From positions 744,001 to 808,000 of the forward strand of contig NZ_JAAXOW010000001.1 of assembly GCF_012396185.1 (NCBI RefSeq): a stretch of 64,000 nucleotides of DNA. Direction: 5' to 3'. Positions 1-10,400 of the stretch are shown one piece after another. The stretch comes from Sanguibacter hominis ATCC BAA-789. Lineage in GTDB: Bacteria > Actinomycetota > Actinomycetes > Actinomycetales > Cellulomonadaceae. Made by a program: the position numbers and the translations under genes. The notes beneath the pieces are model-generated. The model made no database searches and was not told the DNA's origin. It saw only the letters and a list, made by a program, of their open reading frames with translations. Positions within the stretch are counted from its first letter, which is position 1. Each line of letters starts with the position of its first letter.

Positions 1-772
1 GCGTCGGAGCCGTGGTCTGCGGCTCGCCGAGGTATGCGGGCAGGGGCGGCACCCCGCTGCGGGTCGCGGGGGGCGGCGGGACCGGAGCGTGGGCCGACGT
101 CGAGGCAGGCACGGGAACCGGGACGGGCACCGGAGCCGGGACAGGAGCAGACGCGCCCGGGGCGGGGGGCACCGCGAACGGGACCGAGGCCACCGTGGGC
201 TGGGCGCCACCGGGTGGGGGCGGCACCATCTCGTCGCTGCCCCGGGCGACACGCTCGGCGCGGCGACCCGCATCGTCCGCGGGCGCCTCCGTGACTGCCG
301 TGCTCGCGGCGCGGTCGTGCCAGCCGCGCAGCCTGCCTGAGCTGTCGAACAGCGGTGACAGCAGACCCACGAGGATCCCACCGGTCGCACCCAGGACGAG
401 CTGACGCAGCAGGAACCGGCCCATGCCGACGGGCTGGCCCGTGAGCTCGTCGAGCACCCGGATCTTCACGAGGCGCTTGCCGATCGTGTAGCCGCGCGTG
501 CCGCCGAGCCACCACTGCACGATCCCGAGCACGAAGGTCAGCAGCATGCCCAGACCGACGGACACCGGGGGCGCAGGCGCGACCACGCCGATGTCCCCCG
601 CCGCGGTACGCCGGGCGGCGTCGAGCACGTCGAGGTACCAGGGCGCCACGAACGGCACGAGCAGGACCCACGACAGGAACCCGTCGATGAGGAACGCAGC
701 CACGCGCCTGCCGTACGACGCTGTCGTCAGGCTCGGCGCCGAGGGGCCCCGGGATGAGTACCGTGCATTCAC
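1..772 (-). CDS. RDD family membrane protein, C-terminus cut by window edge
   Basis: I read this gene by translating the complement from a GTG at 772 (VNARYSS...). The frame stays open to position 1, so the C-terminus is missing. About 257 codons are visible. The first 150 residues show the RDD pattern: YGRRVAAFLIDG with the paired Arg and Asp near residue 21, a first hydrophobic segment, a second around residues 75-95, then GGTRGYTIGKRLVKIRVLD and GWHDRAAST. RDD proteins are small integral membrane proteins of mostly unknown role, some linked to ion exchange. After about residue 160 the chain becomes Pro/Ala/Val-rich low-complexity sequence (VPVPVPVPA), as in actinobacterial RDD proteins with long cytoplasmic tails. 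The GTG is preceded by AGGAC 8 bases upstream, a weak ribosome site, so the exact start is moderately sure. Confidence 0.8.
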   Translation of the reverse strand, partial: MNARYSSRGPSAPSLTTASYGRRVAAFLIDGFLSWVLLVPFVAPWYLDVLDAARRTAAGDIGVVAPAPPVSVGLGMLLTFVLGIVQWWLGGTRGYTIGKRLVKIRVLDELTGQPVGMGRFLLRQLVLGATGGILVGLLSPLFDSSGRLRGWHDRAASTAVTEAPADDAGRRAERVARGSDEMVPPPPGGAQPTVASVPFAVPPAPGASAPVPAPVPVPVPVPASTSAHAPVPPPPATRSGVPPLPAYLGEPQTTAPT

Positions 773-905
773 CTGTGGAAGTCCTGTCCCTGTTCACCGT
801 CGATGCGACTGACTGCCGACTGTCGCGAGAGCACCGCTCAAGAACCGGCGCACCGCGGAATCAGGTTACACGGCAGCCCGGCGAGCGCCTCTTGGCGGCC
901 ACAGG

Positions 906-1931
906 TCAGGAAGCCCGGTCGACCAGGGCGTTCGCGAACGACTCGAGGGCCGCCCGGACAGGCCCCTCGGGAAGCCCCGCCACCTGGTCGACAGCCTCGC
1001 GCGCCCAGCGCGTCGCGACCTGGCGGGTCTCCTCGACCACGTCGTGCCGGCGCAGGCGCTCGACGACGCCCGCGAGGACCTCGTCCGAGCTCAGGTCACC
1101 GTCCAGCAGGGCGGCGAGCTCAGCATCCTCGGCCGAGCCCTCCCCCGACGCGACGCGGGCCCGCAGCAGCAGCGTCGGCATCGTCGGCACGCCCTCCCGC
1201 AGGTCCGTGCCGGGCGTCTTGCCCGTCACCTCCGCAGGCGACGTGAGGTCGATGACGTCGTCGGCGAGCTGGAACGCCACACCCACCCGCTCGCCGTACT
1301 CCGCGACCATGTCCGCGTACGCCTCGTCGGCGCCCGCGAACCACGCACCGAAGCGCGCGGAGGTCGCGAGGAGCGACGCCGTCTTGTCCGCGAGGACCTG
1401 GATGTAGTGCGCGACCGGGTCGTCACCCTCACCCGGGCCGACAGACTCGCGCAGCTGGCCGAGGCACAGCCGCTCGAACGTTCGCGCCTGCAGCTCGACC
1501 GCCTGCGGGCCGAGGCCCGCGACAGTGAGCGAGGCACGCGCGAAAAGCAAGTCTCCCGTGAGGATCGCGACGTTGTTGCCCCACAGCTCGTGCGCCGCAG
1601 GAGCACCCCGACGCAAGGGCGCGGAGTCCATGACGTCGTCGTGGTAGAGCGACGCGAGGTGCGTCAGCTCGACCACGACCGCGGCGTCGAGCACCTCGGT
1701 CGCGTCCGCCTCGCCCAGCTCGGCGCACAGGAGCGTCAGCAGCGGCCGCAACCTCTTGCCCCCCGCGCTCATCAGGTGCCGCGACGTGGCGTCGGCGAGC
1801 GAGTCGGCGTGGCGTGCTGCGTCGTGCAGGCGCTCCTCGACCGAGGCGAGGCGGGTAGCTAGGCGCTGCGCGAGGGCGTCGTCAGGAACGGGGAAGCCGA
1901 CTGCGCCGCGGGCGTCGTGGGAACGGGTCAC
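906..1931 (-). CDS. Polyprenyl diphosphate synthase (menaquinone side chain)
   Basis: This 341-residue protein is a trans-isoprenyl diphosphate synthase. It condenses isopentenyl diphosphate onto an allylic primer to make the polyprenyl tail, which MenA attaches to the menaquinone ring. Visible motifs are GGKRLRP (57-63), the first Asp-rich motif DDVMD (98-102), GKTPGTDLREG (about 227) and the second Asp-rich motif DDVID (214-218). All catalytic Mg-binding aspartates are present and the length is normal. The start is a GTG whose last two bases form the nuoN stop codon (GTGA overlap), so it is translationally coupled as the last gene of the nuo unit. Actinobacterial genomes often place this gene after nuoN. 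Product chain length (hepta, octa or nona) cannot be read from sequence. Confidence 0.93.
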   Translation of the reverse strand: MTRSHDARGAVGFPVPDDALAQRLATRLASVEERLHDAARHADSLADATSRHLMSAGGKRLRPLLTLLCAELGEADATEVLDAAVVVELTHLASLYHDDVMDSAPLRRGAPAAHELWGNNVAILTGDLLFARASLTVAGLGPQAVELQARTFERLCLGQLRESVGPGEGDDPVAHYIQVLADKTASLLATSARFGAWFAGADEAYADMVAEYGERVGVAFQLADDVIDLTSPAEVTGKTPGTDLREGVPTMPTLLLRARVASGEGSAEDAELAALLDGDLSSDEVLAGVVERLRRHDVVEETRQVATRWAREAVDQVAGLPEGPVRAALESFANALVDRAS

Positions 1932-3715
1932 GGTATGAACTTAGCCGCCTCAGCGACCAGATCGAGAACCGGCCCCGGGAGGACACCGAGGACGATCGTC
2001 GCGACCGCGCACACGGCGATCGACACCCGGCTGCCGACGGAACCCTTGAGCACCGTGACGCCGCCGCTCGTCCGCACGGGCGCCGTCGCGAGCTGCAGCC
2101 CCACGCCTGCCTCGCGCGGCTCGCCGGCCTCCGACGTGACGGCCTCGGCCGCGACGACCTCGGCCGCAGCGCCGTCCGCCTCCGTGTCGTCCGCCGGAGC
2201 GGGGTCCACGAAGAACATGAGCACGATGATGCGGACGTAGAAGAACACCGCGATCGCGGAGCACAGGACACCGACGAGCGCGAGCCACCACAGGCCCGCG
2301 TCGACCGCGACCGAGAACGCCGAGAACTTCCCGATGAAGCCTGCCGTGAGCGGGATGCCCGCGAACGACAGCAGGAACAGCAGGAACGCGCCCGCGAGCC
2401 ACGGGCTGCGCTTGCCGAGCCCCGTCCACTGGGACAGGTGTGTCGCCTCACCGAGGACGACGACCTCGCCTGCGGCACCAGAGGCCGGCGCGGTCTCCCG
2501 GACGAGGTGCACGACGGCGAACGCGCCGACCGTCGCGAGACCGTAGGCCAGCAGGTAGAAGAGGATCGCCGGGAGCGGAGCCATGTCGAGCGCCGCAGTC
2601 GGGTCCAGAGCCTGGACCGAGCCCACCGCGACCAGGACGAAGCCCGCGTGCGCGATCGACGAGTAGGCGAGGACGCGCTTGACGTCGTGCTGGACCACCG
2701 CGACGACGGAACCGACCAGCATCGTGAGGATCGCGACGGTCCACAGGCCCACGAGGAGGGCGTCCTGCGGCTCGGGCAGCATGAGCGGGATCGTCCAGTA
2801 CGCGACGCGCACGGCGACACCGAACGCCGCGAGCTTGGTGCAGGCCGCCATGAAGCCCGTGATCGGGGTGGGCGCACCCTGGTAGACGTCGGGCGTCCAC
2901 TGGTGGAACGGCGCCGCGCCGACTTTGAACAGCGCACCGACGAGCATCATCAGGACACCGGTGACGAGCAGGCCCGTGAGCCTCGTGCCGTCGTCAGCGC
3001 CGGTCATCGACGCCTGCATCGTGTTGAGGCCCGCGCCGAGGATGTCGGTCAGGCGGAGCTTGCCCGCCCAGCCGTACACGAGGGCCGCACCCATGAGGAA
3101 GATCGCCGACGCGAACGAGCCGAGCAGGAAGTACTTGAGCGACGCCTCCTGGCTGAGCAGGCGGCGGTGCCGCGCCATGCCGACGAGGACGTACAGCGGC
3201 AGCGAGAGCACCTCGAGCCCGATGAACATCGTGATGAGGTCGCCTGCCGCGGGCAGGACCATCATGCCGCCGACGGCGAACAGGAACAGCGGGTAGATCT
3301 CGGTCTGCTCGAGGCCCTTGCGACGCGCGAGCTCCTCGTAGTCGCTCCCCGGGACCGCCGCGGCCGTCGGGGCGAAGGCCCCGCCGCCCGGCGTGCGGTC
3401 GGCGACGACGAGCAGCGCGAGCGCCGCGATCACCAGGATGATGACCTGCAGGATCAGCGAGAAGTACGTCAGGACGACAGAGCCGCCGAGCACGAGGAGC
3501 ACCGGCGTATCGCTCGAGAGCCGCGACCACTGGGCACCCATCATGGCGGCAGCGGCGAGGAGCACCACGAGGCTCAGCGTGAGCTGGACGGGCCTGCGCA
3601 GGCGGGCCGGGAGGAGCGCCTCGAGGAGGACCCCGAGCACACCCCCGCCGAGCACCAGGATGTACGGGGCCAGAAGGAACCAGTCGACCGTCGGTTCGAC
3701 GAAGACGGGGCTCAT
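1928..3715 (-). CDS. nuoN: NADH-quinone oxidoreductase subunit N
   Basis: NuoN is one of three antiporter-like membrane subunits (L, M, N) that pump protons in complex I. The 595-residue chain is almost wholly hydrophobic helices. It has the conserved Lys/His-bearing stretch FKVGAAPFHQWTPDVYQGAPTP near residue 265 and the HDVKRVLAYSSIAHAGF region near residue 345. It is longer than the 480-500 residues usual in proteobacteria, owing to an insert near residues 100-125 and an Ala/Glu-rich cytoplasmic loop (DDTEADGAAAEVVAAEAV) near residue 510. Its ATG overlaps the nuoM stop (ATGA) and its stop overlaps the prenyl synthase start. It is the last structural gene of the nuo operon. Confidence 0.97.
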   Translation of the reverse strand: MSPVFVEPTVDWFLLAPYILVLGGGVLGVLLEALLPARLRRPVQLTLSLVVLLAAAAMMGAQWSRLSSDTPVLLVLGGSVVLTYFSLILQVIILVIAALALLVVADRTPGGGAFAPTAAAVPGSDYEELARRKGLEQTEIYPLFLFAVGGMMVLPAAGDLITMFIGLEVLSLPLYVLVGMARHRRLLSQEASLKYFLLGSFASAIFLMGAALVYGWAGKLRLTDILGAGLNTMQASMTGADDGTRLTGLLVTGVLMMLVGALFKVGAAPFHQWTPDVYQGAPTPITGFMAACTKLAAFGVAVRVAYWTIPLMLPEPQDALLVGLWTVAILTMLVGSVVAVVQHDVKRVLAYSSIAHAGFVLVAVGSVQALDPTAALDMAPLPAILFYLLAYGLATVGAFAVVHLVRETAPASGAAGEVVVLGEATHLSQWTGLGKRSPWLAGAFLLFLLSFAGIPLTAGFIGKFSAFSVAVDAGLWWLALVGVLCSAIAVFFYVRIIVLMFFVDPAPADDTEADGAAAEVVAAEAVTSEAGEPREAGVGLQLATAPVRTSGGVTVLKGSVGSRVSIAVCAVATIVLGVLPGPVLDLVAEAAKFIP

Positions 3716-5250
3716 GAGGCGCTCCCCTCGGAGGCGTGCTGGGTGGACACGGTCACGTCAGCGGGCTGCTCGACGAGGTCGAGCGCCGGACGCGGGTAGA
3801 AGCCGAGCACGAGCATCAGGACGATGAGCGGGGCCACGACCCAGCGCTCGCGCCCGACGGCGTCGGGAAGCTCGGTCAGGCCGTCACGCGGCGGCCCGGT
3901 GAAGATGCGCTGATAGGTCAGCAGGATGTAGAGCGCCGCGAGGATGACGGCGGTCGCGGCGACGATCACCGCGGCGGGCGCCGCGCTGTACGAGCCGATG
4001 AGCACCATGATCTCGGAGACGAACGGCGACAGGCCCGGGAGCGAGAGCGCCGAGAGGCCGGCCACGAGGAACACGCCCGCGATCACGGGCACCACGCGCT
4101 GCAGGCCGCCGTAGTCGGAGATCCGCTGCGAGCGGCTCGGGTGCCGCGCGACGATCATGCCCGCGACGAGGAACAGCAGCCCCGTCGACAGACCGTGGTT
4201 GACCATGTAGAACGACGCGCCCGCGACCGAGGTCTGCGTCGTCGCGAAGATGCCGAGCACGATGAAACCGAAGTGCGACACCGACGTGTACGCGATCAGG
4301 CGCATAAGGTCGGTCTGGCCGAGCGCGAGGAGCGCGCCGTAGATGATCGACACGACCGCGAGGACGATGACGACCGGTGCGGCCCACGCGGACGCGGCCG
4401 GGAAGAGCGGGAGGCACAGGGTCAGCATCCCGAACGTGCCGACCTTGTCGAGCACGCCGACGAGGAGCGCCGACGTGCCGGCGGGAGCCTGCTGCGCGGC
4501 GTCCGGCAGCCACGTGTGGACGGGGAACATCGGGGCCTTGATCGCGAACGCGAGGAAGAACCCGACGAACATGAGGCGCTCCGCCGTCTGTGACAGCTCG
4601 AGGCCCGTGAGGTTCTCCACGAGGAAGCCCTCAGCACCACCGGGGCCGTGGATGTAGAGCGCGATGACCGCGACCAGCATCACGAGACCGCCCGCGAGCG
4701 AGAACAGCAGGAACTTCACCGCGGCGCCGCGGCGCTGAGCGCCGCCGAACGCACCGATCATGAAGTAGATCGGGATGAGCATCGCCTCGAACACGACGTA
4801 GAACAGGAAGACGTCGCGCGCCGCGAAGATGAGCGTCATGAACGCCGCCGTCACGAGCGTGAGCGCGAGGTAGTGCCGCAGCTTCTCGACGTCGTCGCCC
4901 TGCTCCCGCCATGCAGCGAGGATCACGAGCGGCACGAGCACGACGCCGAGGGCGACGAGCAGCAGCCCGACCCCGTCCACGCCGACCGCGTAGCTCGTGC
5001 CGATCTGCGGGATCCACGAGTGCTGCTCGTAGAGCTGGTGCGAGCCCGCCGCCGACGTGTCGAACGCGAGGAACGCGCCGACGAGGAGACCCACGTTCAC
5101 CAGCGAGAAGCCGAGCGCGGTGGTCCGCACGTGCTGGCGCGCCCCGCGGGGCAGTGCCCACACGACGACGGCACCCACGACGGACACGAGCACGAGGGCC
5201 GTGAGCCAGGGGAAGGAGGCGGTGACGTTCTCGGTCACGAGGTTGTCCAT
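3712..5250 (-). CDS. nuoM: NADH-quinone oxidoreductase subunit M
   Basis: NuoM is the middle antiporter-like proton channel of complex I. The 512-residue chain shows the FEAMLIPIYFMIG segment with the essential Glu, KAPMFPVHTWLPDAAQQAP with the channel Lys and His, and the GQTDLMRLIAYTSVSHFGF half-channel motif. These define the Proton_antipo_M fold, and the length matches the family. It starts 17 bases after the nuoL stop and ends overlapping nuoN by 4 bases. The sequence continues the same GC-rich codon use as its neighbours, with no sign of damage. Confidence 0.97.
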   Translation of the reverse strand: MDNLVTENVTASFPWLTALVLVSVVGAVVVWALPRGARQHVRTTALGFSLVNVGLLVGAFLAFDTSAAGSHQLYEQHSWIPQIGTSYAVGVDGVGLLLVALGVVLVPLVILAAWREQGDDVEKLRHYLALTLVTAAFMTLIFAARDVFLFYVVFEAMLIPIYFMIGAFGGAQRRGAAVKFLLFSLAGGLVMLVAVIALYIHGPGGAEGFLVENLTGLELSQTAERLMFVGFFLAFAIKAPMFPVHTWLPDAAQQAPAGTSALLVGVLDKVGTFGMLTLCLPLFPAASAWAAPVVIVLAVVSIIYGALLALGQTDLMRLIAYTSVSHFGFIVLGIFATTQTSVAGASFYMVNHGLSTGLLFLVAGMIVARHPSRSQRISDYGGLQRVVPVIAGVFLVAGLSALSLPGLSPFVSEIMVLIGSYSAAPAAVIVAATAVILAALYILLTYQRIFTGPPRDGLTELPDAVGRERWVVAPLIVLMLVLGFYPRPALDLVEQPADVTVSTQHASEGSAS

Positions 5251-5267
5251 TTCTCTCGTCGTCCCTC

Positions 5268-7244
5268 TCAGCCCTGCACGGCCAGGACGACGACGGCGAT
5301 CACGAGGACCCCGGCGAGCATCTCGGCAGCGTAGGAGCGGACATATCCGTTCTGCAGGGCGCGCAGCGCCCGACCCAGCCCCGAGGAGCCGCGGCCCAGC
5401 CCTGTGAAGGTCGAGTCGACGAGCGTGCGGTCACCGTAGACGAGCGACCTTGTCAGGTACTGGCCGGGGCGCATCACGAGCGACTCGTTGACCGTGTCCT
5501 GGTAGAGGTCCTTGCGGGCCGCCCGCGTGAGCAGGGATCCGCGCGGAGCCTCGACCGGGACGGTCGCCGCCGCGTACTGGCGCCACGCGAGGAACGCACC
5601 GGCGAGCACGAGGACGAGGGTCGCGACCATGATCACGGGGACCGGGAGCACCGGCGCGTGGTGCTCGACGTGCCCGGTGACCGGCTCGAGCCAGCCGACG
5701 AAGGCGTTGCCGATCGTGAGCAGGCCACCCAGGGCCACGGAACCGACCGCGAGCAGGATCATCGGCGCGGTCATGAGCGCAGGCGACTCGTGCGGGTGCT
5801 GGTCCGGGCCCGTGCCCTCCTTCTCGCTCGTCCACCGCTTCTTGCCGTGGAACGTCATGAAGAACAGGCGCGACATGTAGAACGCCGTGATGCCCGCGCC
5901 GAGCAGGGCGACCGTGCCGAAGACCCACGGCTGCCAGCCGTCACCGACGAACGCCGACTCGATGATCTTGTCCTTCGACCAGAAGCCCGAGAAGGGCGGG
6001 ACGCCGAGGATCGCGAGCCAGCCGAGACCGAACGTGATCCACGTGATCTTCATGTACGCGGACAGCCCGCCGAAGCGACGCATGTCGACCTGGTCGTTCA
6101 TGCCGTGCATGACCGAGCCGGCACCGAGGAACATGCCGGCCTTGAAGAACCCGTGCGTCAGCAGGTGGAAGATCGCGAACGCGTAGCCGATCGGGCCGAG
6201 GCCCGCGGCGAGCATCATGTAGCCGATCTGCGACATGGTCGACGCGGCGAGCGTCTTCTTGATGTCGTCCTTCGCGCAACCGACGATCGCCCCGAACAGG
6301 AGCGTCACGGCACCGACGATCGCGACGACGAGCAGAGCCGTCGGCGCGAGGTTGAACACGGGCGCGGAGCGCACGATCAGGTAGACGCCGGCCGTGACCA
6401 TGGTTGCGGCGTGGATGAGCGCGGAGACCGGCGTCGGGCCGGCCATCGCGTCGCCGAGCCAGGCCTGCAGCGGGAACTGCGCCGACTTGCCGCACGCGGC
6501 GAGGAGGAGCATCAGCCCGATCGCGGTGAGCTGTCCCTCGGACGCGCTCGGCGCGCCGTCGAACACCGTCACGAAGTCGACGCCACCGAACGTCGCGAAC
6601 ATGAGCATGAGCGCCACGATCATGCCGACGTCCGCCACGCGGTTCATGATGAACGCCTTCTTGGCGGCCGTCGCGTAGCTCGGGACGTGGTTCCAGAACC
6701 CGATGAGCAGGTACGACGCGAGACCCACGCCCTCCCAGCCGACGAACAGCAGGAGGTACGAGTCCGCGAGGACGAGCAGGAGCATCGCCGCGACGAACAG
6801 GTTCAGGTAGGCGAAGAACCGCCGCCGGTTCTCGTCGTGCTCCATGTACGCCACCGAGTACAGGTGGATCAGGGAGCCGACGAACGTCACGAGCAGGACG
6901 AACGTGAGCGACAGCGGGTCGATCCGCAGGCCTGCCGCGAGCGACAGGTCGGACGTCGAGATCCAGTCGAAGAGCTCGAGGTCGCGGACACGGTCCGCGG
7001 CCGGGTACCCGAGGAGGCTCACGAGGAGCGAGGCCCCCAGCACGAACGTCGCGACCGAGGCGAGCAGCCCGAGCCAGTGACCCCAGCGGTCGGAGCGACG
7101 GCCGAGCACGAGCAAGATGCCGGCGCTCAGCAGCGGGATCGCCACGAGCAACCAGGCGCTGGTCTGCACCGCGCCGCTGGCCGCCTGGGCGGAACCCTCG
7201 ACGAACGCGGTGGACTGCGCCGGGAACGGGAGCAAGGTCAGCAT
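5268..7244 (-). CDS. nuoL: NADH-quinone oxidoreductase subunit L
   Basis: NuoL is the distal antiporter-like subunit of complex I and carries the long lateral helix at its C-terminus. The protein is 658 residues. Seen in order are the Proton_antipo_N region with [20 protein letters not shown] (about residue 127), [19 protein letters not shown] with the conserved Glu, the channel motif [21 protein letters not shown], and [21 protein letters not shown]. The C-terminal 150 residues hold the linker and terminal helices. The ATG at 7244 is preceded by GAGG 5 bases away, and the nuoK stop lies 7 bases upstream. It is intact and of usual length. Confidence 0.97.
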   Translation of the reverse strand: MLTLLPFPAQSTAFVEGSAQAASGAVQTSAWLLVAIPLLSAGILLVLGRRSDRWGHWLGLLASVATFVLGASLLVSLLGYPAADRVRDLELFDWISTSDLSLAAGLRIDPLSLTFVLLVTFVGSLIHLYSVAYMEHDENRRRFFAYLNLFVAAMLLLVLADSYLLLFVGWEGVGLASYLLIGFWNHVPSYATAAKKAFIMNRVADVGMIVALMLMFATFGGVDFVTVFDGAPSASEGQLTAIGLMLLLAACGKSAQFPLQAWLGDAMAGPTPVSALIHAATMVTAGVYLIVRSAPVFNLAPTALLVVAIVGAVTLLFGAIVGCAKDDIKKTLAASTMSQIGYMMLAAGLGPIGYAFAIFHLLTHGFFKAGMFLGAGSVMHGMNDQVDMRRFGGLSAYMKITWITFGLGWLAILGVPPFSGFWSKDKIIESAFVGDGWQPWVFGTVALLGAGITAFYMSRLFFMTFHGKKRWTSEKEGTGPDQHPHESPALMTAPMILLAVGSVALGGLLTIGNAFVGWLEPVTGHVEHHAPVLPVPVIMVATLVLVLAGAFLAWRQYAAATVPVEAPRGSLLTRAARKDLYQDTVNESLVMRPGQYLTRSLVYGDRTLVDSTFTGLGRGSSGLGRALRALQNGYVRSYAAEMLAGVLVIAVVVLAVQG

Positions 7245-7251
7245 CGTCGCC

Positions 7252-7551
7252 TCAGCCCTTCAGCAGGTTCACGTCGTCGACCGAGGACGACTTACGGGTG
7301 CGGAAGATCGCCACGATGATCGCGAGGCCGACGACGACCTCTGCGGCCGCGACGACCATCACGAAGAAGGCGACGACCTGGCCGGTGAGGTCCCCGTGCA
7401 TGCGCGCGAACGTCACGAACGTCAGGTTGGCGGCGTTCAGCATGAGCTCGACGCCCATGAACGCGATGATCGCGCTGCGCCGCGTGAGCACGGTGATCGC
7501 GCCGATCGCGAAGAGCACCGCCGCGAGGTACAGGTAGTTGGTGAGCTCCAT
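7252..7551 (-). CDS. nuoK: NADH-quinone oxidoreductase subunit K
   Basis: NuoK is a three-helix membrane subunit of complex I. At 99 residues it is the expected size. The two buried glutamates that form part of the proton path are visible at E35 (FMGVE) and E71 (VAAAE). The gene begins on the last base of the nuoJ stop region (one-base overlap) and ends 7 bases before nuoL, so it must be co-translated with its neighbours. Confidence 0.97.
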   Translation of the reverse strand: MELTNYLYLAAVLFAIGAITVLTRRSAIIAFMGVELMLNAANLTFVTFARMHGDLTGQVVAFFVMVVAAAEVVVGLAIIVAIFRTRKSSSVDDVNLLKG

Positions 7552-8375
7552 CAGGCGTCCCCGTCCCGCTCTGCGCCAGGCGTGGCGCTCTCGTTCTCGC
7601 CCTCGGCGCCCGCCGCGATCGCCGCGGGCAGGTCGCCCGACCCGATGAGCGTCGTGACCTGGGTCGAGAGCCCCTGCTCCTGGCCGCGGATGCGCAGGAC
7701 GCGCGAGACCGACGCCTCGATCGGGTTCCCGTACGGGTCGAGCGCAGGGACGTCCATCGCGTTGTGCCGTGCGTACACGCCGGGAGCCGGCAGGTTGACC
7801 AGGTGCTGGCCCGCCGCGACGCGCGCGTCGGCGCGCTCGGCCTGACCGACCTTGCGGGTCAGGCGACGGCGGTGCGTGAGCACGAGCGCGGCGAGCGCGG
7901 CCGTGACGAGCAGCGCCGCGACGACCTCGATCGCGAACACGAAGTCGCTCATGAGGACGCGGGCGATCCCGACCGGGTTCGTCTCGCTGTTGGCCCCTTG
8001 GAGGCCCGCTGCGGGAGCGAACGTCGCGCGGGAGATCACGGAGATCAGCAGCGCGCCGAGCCCGATGCCGAGGAGGCCGCCGATCCAGCGCTGGCCGCGG
8101 ATCGTCTCGACGGCCGACGTCGACGCGTCGACACCGACGAGCATGAGCACGAAGACGAAGAGCATCATGACCGCGCCCGTGTAGACGACGATCTGCACGA
8201 TGCCCAGGAACTCCGCCTCGTTCGCGAGGTAGAGCACCGCGAGCCCGATCATCACGAAGATCATCGACAGGGCCGCGTACACCGCCTTGCGGGCGAACAC
8301 GAGGCCGAGGGCCGCGATCACCATGAGGGGGCCGAGCACCCAGAAGAGCACTGCCTCCCCGGTCGACGTGGTCAT
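7551..8375 (-). CDS. nuoJ: NADH-quinone oxidoreductase subunit J
   Basis: NuoJ is a membrane subunit of complex I with five predicted helices. I start it at the ATG at 8375 ([12 protein letters not shown]), which overlaps the nuoI stop as ATGA and gives 274 residues. Reading further upstream would run through nuoI in the wrong frame. The core shows [20 protein letters not shown], the NuoJ signature with its pi-bulge helix. Beyond about residue 175 there is a roughly 100-residue hydrophilic tail with no helix. It is absent from proteobacterial NuoJ (about 185 residues), and similar tails occur in actinobacteria. Confidence 0.95.
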   Translation of the reverse strand: MTTSTGEAVLFWVLGPLMVIAALGLVFARKAVYAALSMIFVMIGLAVLYLANEAEFLGIVQIVVYTGAVMMLFVFVLMLVGVDASTSAVETIRGQRWIGGLLGIGLGALLISVISRATFAPAAGLQGANSETNPVGIARVLMSDFVFAIEVVAALLVTAALAALVLTHRRRLTRKVGQAERADARVAAGQHLVNLPAPGVYARHNAMDVPALDPYGNPIEASVSRVLRIRGQEQGLSTQVTTLIGSGDLPAAIAAGAEGENESATPGAERDGDA

Positions 8376-9022
8376 CGTGCCCCTCCGTCCGTGGCGACGT
8401 CGGCCGGCTTCGCGGTCTCGAGCGTCGGCTCGTCGGGACGGTGCTCGCGGACCCACGCGACCTGCGCCGCGGTGGGCGCCGTGACCTCGCCCCGGTAGTA
8501 GTTCGTGTCCTCGGTGCCCTCGACCATCGGGTGCGGACCGTTCAGCATGCCCTCGCGCAGCGGGGCGAGCAGGTCCTCCTTCTCGAAGATCATCCCGGCG
8601 CGGGTCGGGCCTGCGAGCTCGTACTCGTTCGTCATCGTGAGCGCACGCGTCGGGCACGCCTCGATGCACAGACCGCAGAAGATGCAGCGCAGATAGTTGA
8701 TCTGGTAGACGCGGCCGTATCGCTCGCCGGGCGACACGTGCGCGCCGTCGGGCAGGTCGGCGTTGTCGGCGCCCTCGACGTAGATAGCGTCCGCGGGGCA
8801 CGCCCACGCGCACAGCTCGCAGCCGATGCACTTCTCGAGGCCGTCCGCATACCGGTTGAGCTGGTGGCGGCCGTGGAAGCGCGGCTTCGTAGGGACCTTC
8901 TCGAACGGGTACTGCTCGGTCACGGTGGGCCGGAACAGGTTCGAGAACGTCACGCCGAAGCCCGCGACCGGGGCGAGCAGCTCGCCCAGCGGACCCTTGG
9001 GCTTGGGGCTGAGGTCACTCAC
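8372..9022 (-). CDS. nuoI: NADH-quinone oxidoreductase subunit I (two 4Fe-4S)
   Basis: NuoI carries clusters N6a and N6b, which pass electrons from the peripheral arm toward quinone. Both ferredoxin motifs are complete: [12 protein letters not shown] (C65, C68, C71, C75) and [12 protein letters not shown] (C113, C116, C119, C123). The 216-residue protein has a C-terminal extension of about 40 residues past the usual end. Its start overlaps the nuoH stop by 8 bases, the longest overlap in the operon, and its stop overlaps the nuoJ start. Confidence 0.97.
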   Translation of the reverse strand: MSDLSPKPKGPLGELLAPVAGFGVTFSNLFRPTVTEQYPFEKVPTKPRFHGRHQLNRYADGLEKCIGCELCAWACPADAIYVEGADNADLPDGAHVSPGERYGRVYQINYLRCIFCGLCIEACPTRALTMTNEYELAGPTRAGMIFEKEDLLAPLREGMLNGPHPMVEGTEDTNYYRGEVTAPTAAQVAWVREHRPDEPTLETAKPADVATDGGAR

Positions 9023-10400
9023 CGGGGTCTCCCTCCGTCGTCGTGCTGGTATCGGCAGCGGGCGCCGCCTCGATCACCGTCGTCGCAGCCGCCGTGGCGG
9101 CCGCAGCGCGGCGAGCGGCACGCGGTGACGGCGGCAGCTTCTGGCCCGGTAGCGGCGGGACCGGGTAGCCGGCGGCGAACGCGTCGAACGGCTCCGTCTC
9201 CTCGGCTGCTGCAGGCGCGGGCTTCTTCTCGGGGATGACGAACCCGAGCAGGAGCGCGACGACCGCGATGCCGAGGAAGAAGTAGATGAACGTGCGGTTG
9301 GAGATCGTCGAGAACTGCGAGAAGCCCTGGTAGATCGCGACGAGGGTCGTCCAGCCGAGCGCGACCGGGATGAGCACCTTCCAGCCGAGCTTCATGAACT
9401 GGTCGTAGCGGAAGCGCAGCAGCGTGCCGCGCACCCACACGAAGACGAACATGAAGATCCAGACCTTGATGATGAACCACAGGACGGGCCACCAGCCGGT
9501 GTTGAACATGCCGTCGTTGATCTCGGTGAGCGGCCACGGCGCCTGCCAACCGCCGAAGAACAGCGTCGTGGCGACCGCGGACACGTTGAGCATGTTGATG
9601 TACTCCGCGAGGAAGAACCACGCGAACTTCATCGACGAGTACTCGGTCATGTAGCCCGACACGAGCTCGCCCTCGGCCTCGGGGAGGTCGAACGGGAGTC
9701 GGTTCGTCTCACCGATCATCGAGATGATGTAGAGGACGAACGACGGCAGCAGCGGCAGCGCGTACCAGATGCGCTCCTGGTTGGTGACGATCTGCGACGT
9801 CGACATCGAGCCGGCGAGCAGGAACACCGACGCGAGCGAGAGACCCATCGCGAGCTCGTAGGAGATCACCTGGGCCGTCGAGCGGACACCACCGAGCAGC
9901 GGGTACGTCGAGCCCGACGACCAGCCACCGAGGACGATCCCGTACACGCCGATCGCAGCGACCGCGAGGATGTACAGCACGGCGACCGGGAAGTCGGTGA
10001 GCTGGGCGGGGGTCCAGAAGTCCGTGAACGGGATGCGCACCTCAGGCCCGAACGGGATGACCGCGTAGACCATGAGCGAGCAGAACACCGAGATCATCGG
10101 CGCGATGAGGTAGACGATCTTGTCCGCGGCGCGGACCGTGATGTCCTCCTTCATGAGGAGCTTCATCGCGTCGGCGAGCGCCTGGAACAGACCGAACGGG
10201 CCGTGCACGTTCGGTCCCGGGCGCACCTGCATGCGGCCGACGAGGCGCCGCTCGAACCACAGCGCCATGAGGACGCTGAGCAGCAGGAAGACGATGATCA
10301 GCACCGCCTTGACGAGGTACACCCAGGGGTTGTCGTTGCTGAAGTCCGCGGCGATCCCCGGGACAGCGGGGGTGGCCGTCGGCAGCAGGAGCGCGCTCAT
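9015..10400 (-). CDS. nuoH: NADH-quinone oxidoreductase subunit H
   Basis: NuoH forms much of the quinone-binding chamber at the joint of the two arms of complex I. I start it at the ATG at 10400 ([11 protein letters not shown]), which overlaps the nuoG stop as ATGA and gives 461 residues. Signature stretches include [15 protein letters not shown] (about 50-64), the quinone-site loop [20 protein letters not shown], and [21 protein letters not shown] near the end of the core. After residue 390 there is a Pro/Ala/Thr-rich hydrophilic tail of about 60 residues ([16 protein letters not shown]...), not part of the usual fold. Confidence 0.96.
   Translation of the reverse strand: MSALLLPTATPAVPGIAADFSNDNPWVYLVKAVLIIVFLLLSVLMALWFERRLVGRMQVRPGPNVHGPFGLFQALADAMKLLMKEDITVRAADKIVYLIAPMISVFCSLMVYAVIPFGPEVRIPFTDFWTPAQLTDFPVAVLYILAVAAIGVYGIVLGGWSSGSTYPLLGGVRSTAQVISYELAMGLSLASVFLLAGSMSTSQIVTNQERIWYALPLLPSFVLYIISMIGETNRLPFDLPEAEGELVSGYMTEYSSMKFAWFFLAEYINMLNVSAVATTLFFGGWQAPWPLTEINDGMFNTGWWPVLWFIIKVWIFMFVFVWVRGTLLRFRYDQFMKLGWKVLIPVALGWTTLVAIYQGFSQFSTISNRTFIYFFLGIAVVALLLGFVIPEKKPAPAAAEETEPFDAFAAGYPVPPLPGQKLPPSPRAARRAAAATAAATTVIEAAPAADTSTTTEGDPGE

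Noticed and set aside
60-180. GC-rich short repeats (ACCGGGACGGGCACCGG-like) near the left edge
   Set aside because: They encode the Val-Pro repeat tail of the RDD protein and need no separate explanation.
2438-3799. Long Arg/Glu/His-rich open frame on the plus strand antisense to nuoN
   Set aside because: It mirrors nuoN codons, has no recognisable motif and matches the shadow-frame composition produced by GC-rich genes. Similar long frames lie opposite most genes here (for example 5658-7319, 10541-13057, 24000-26096, 56287-58908).
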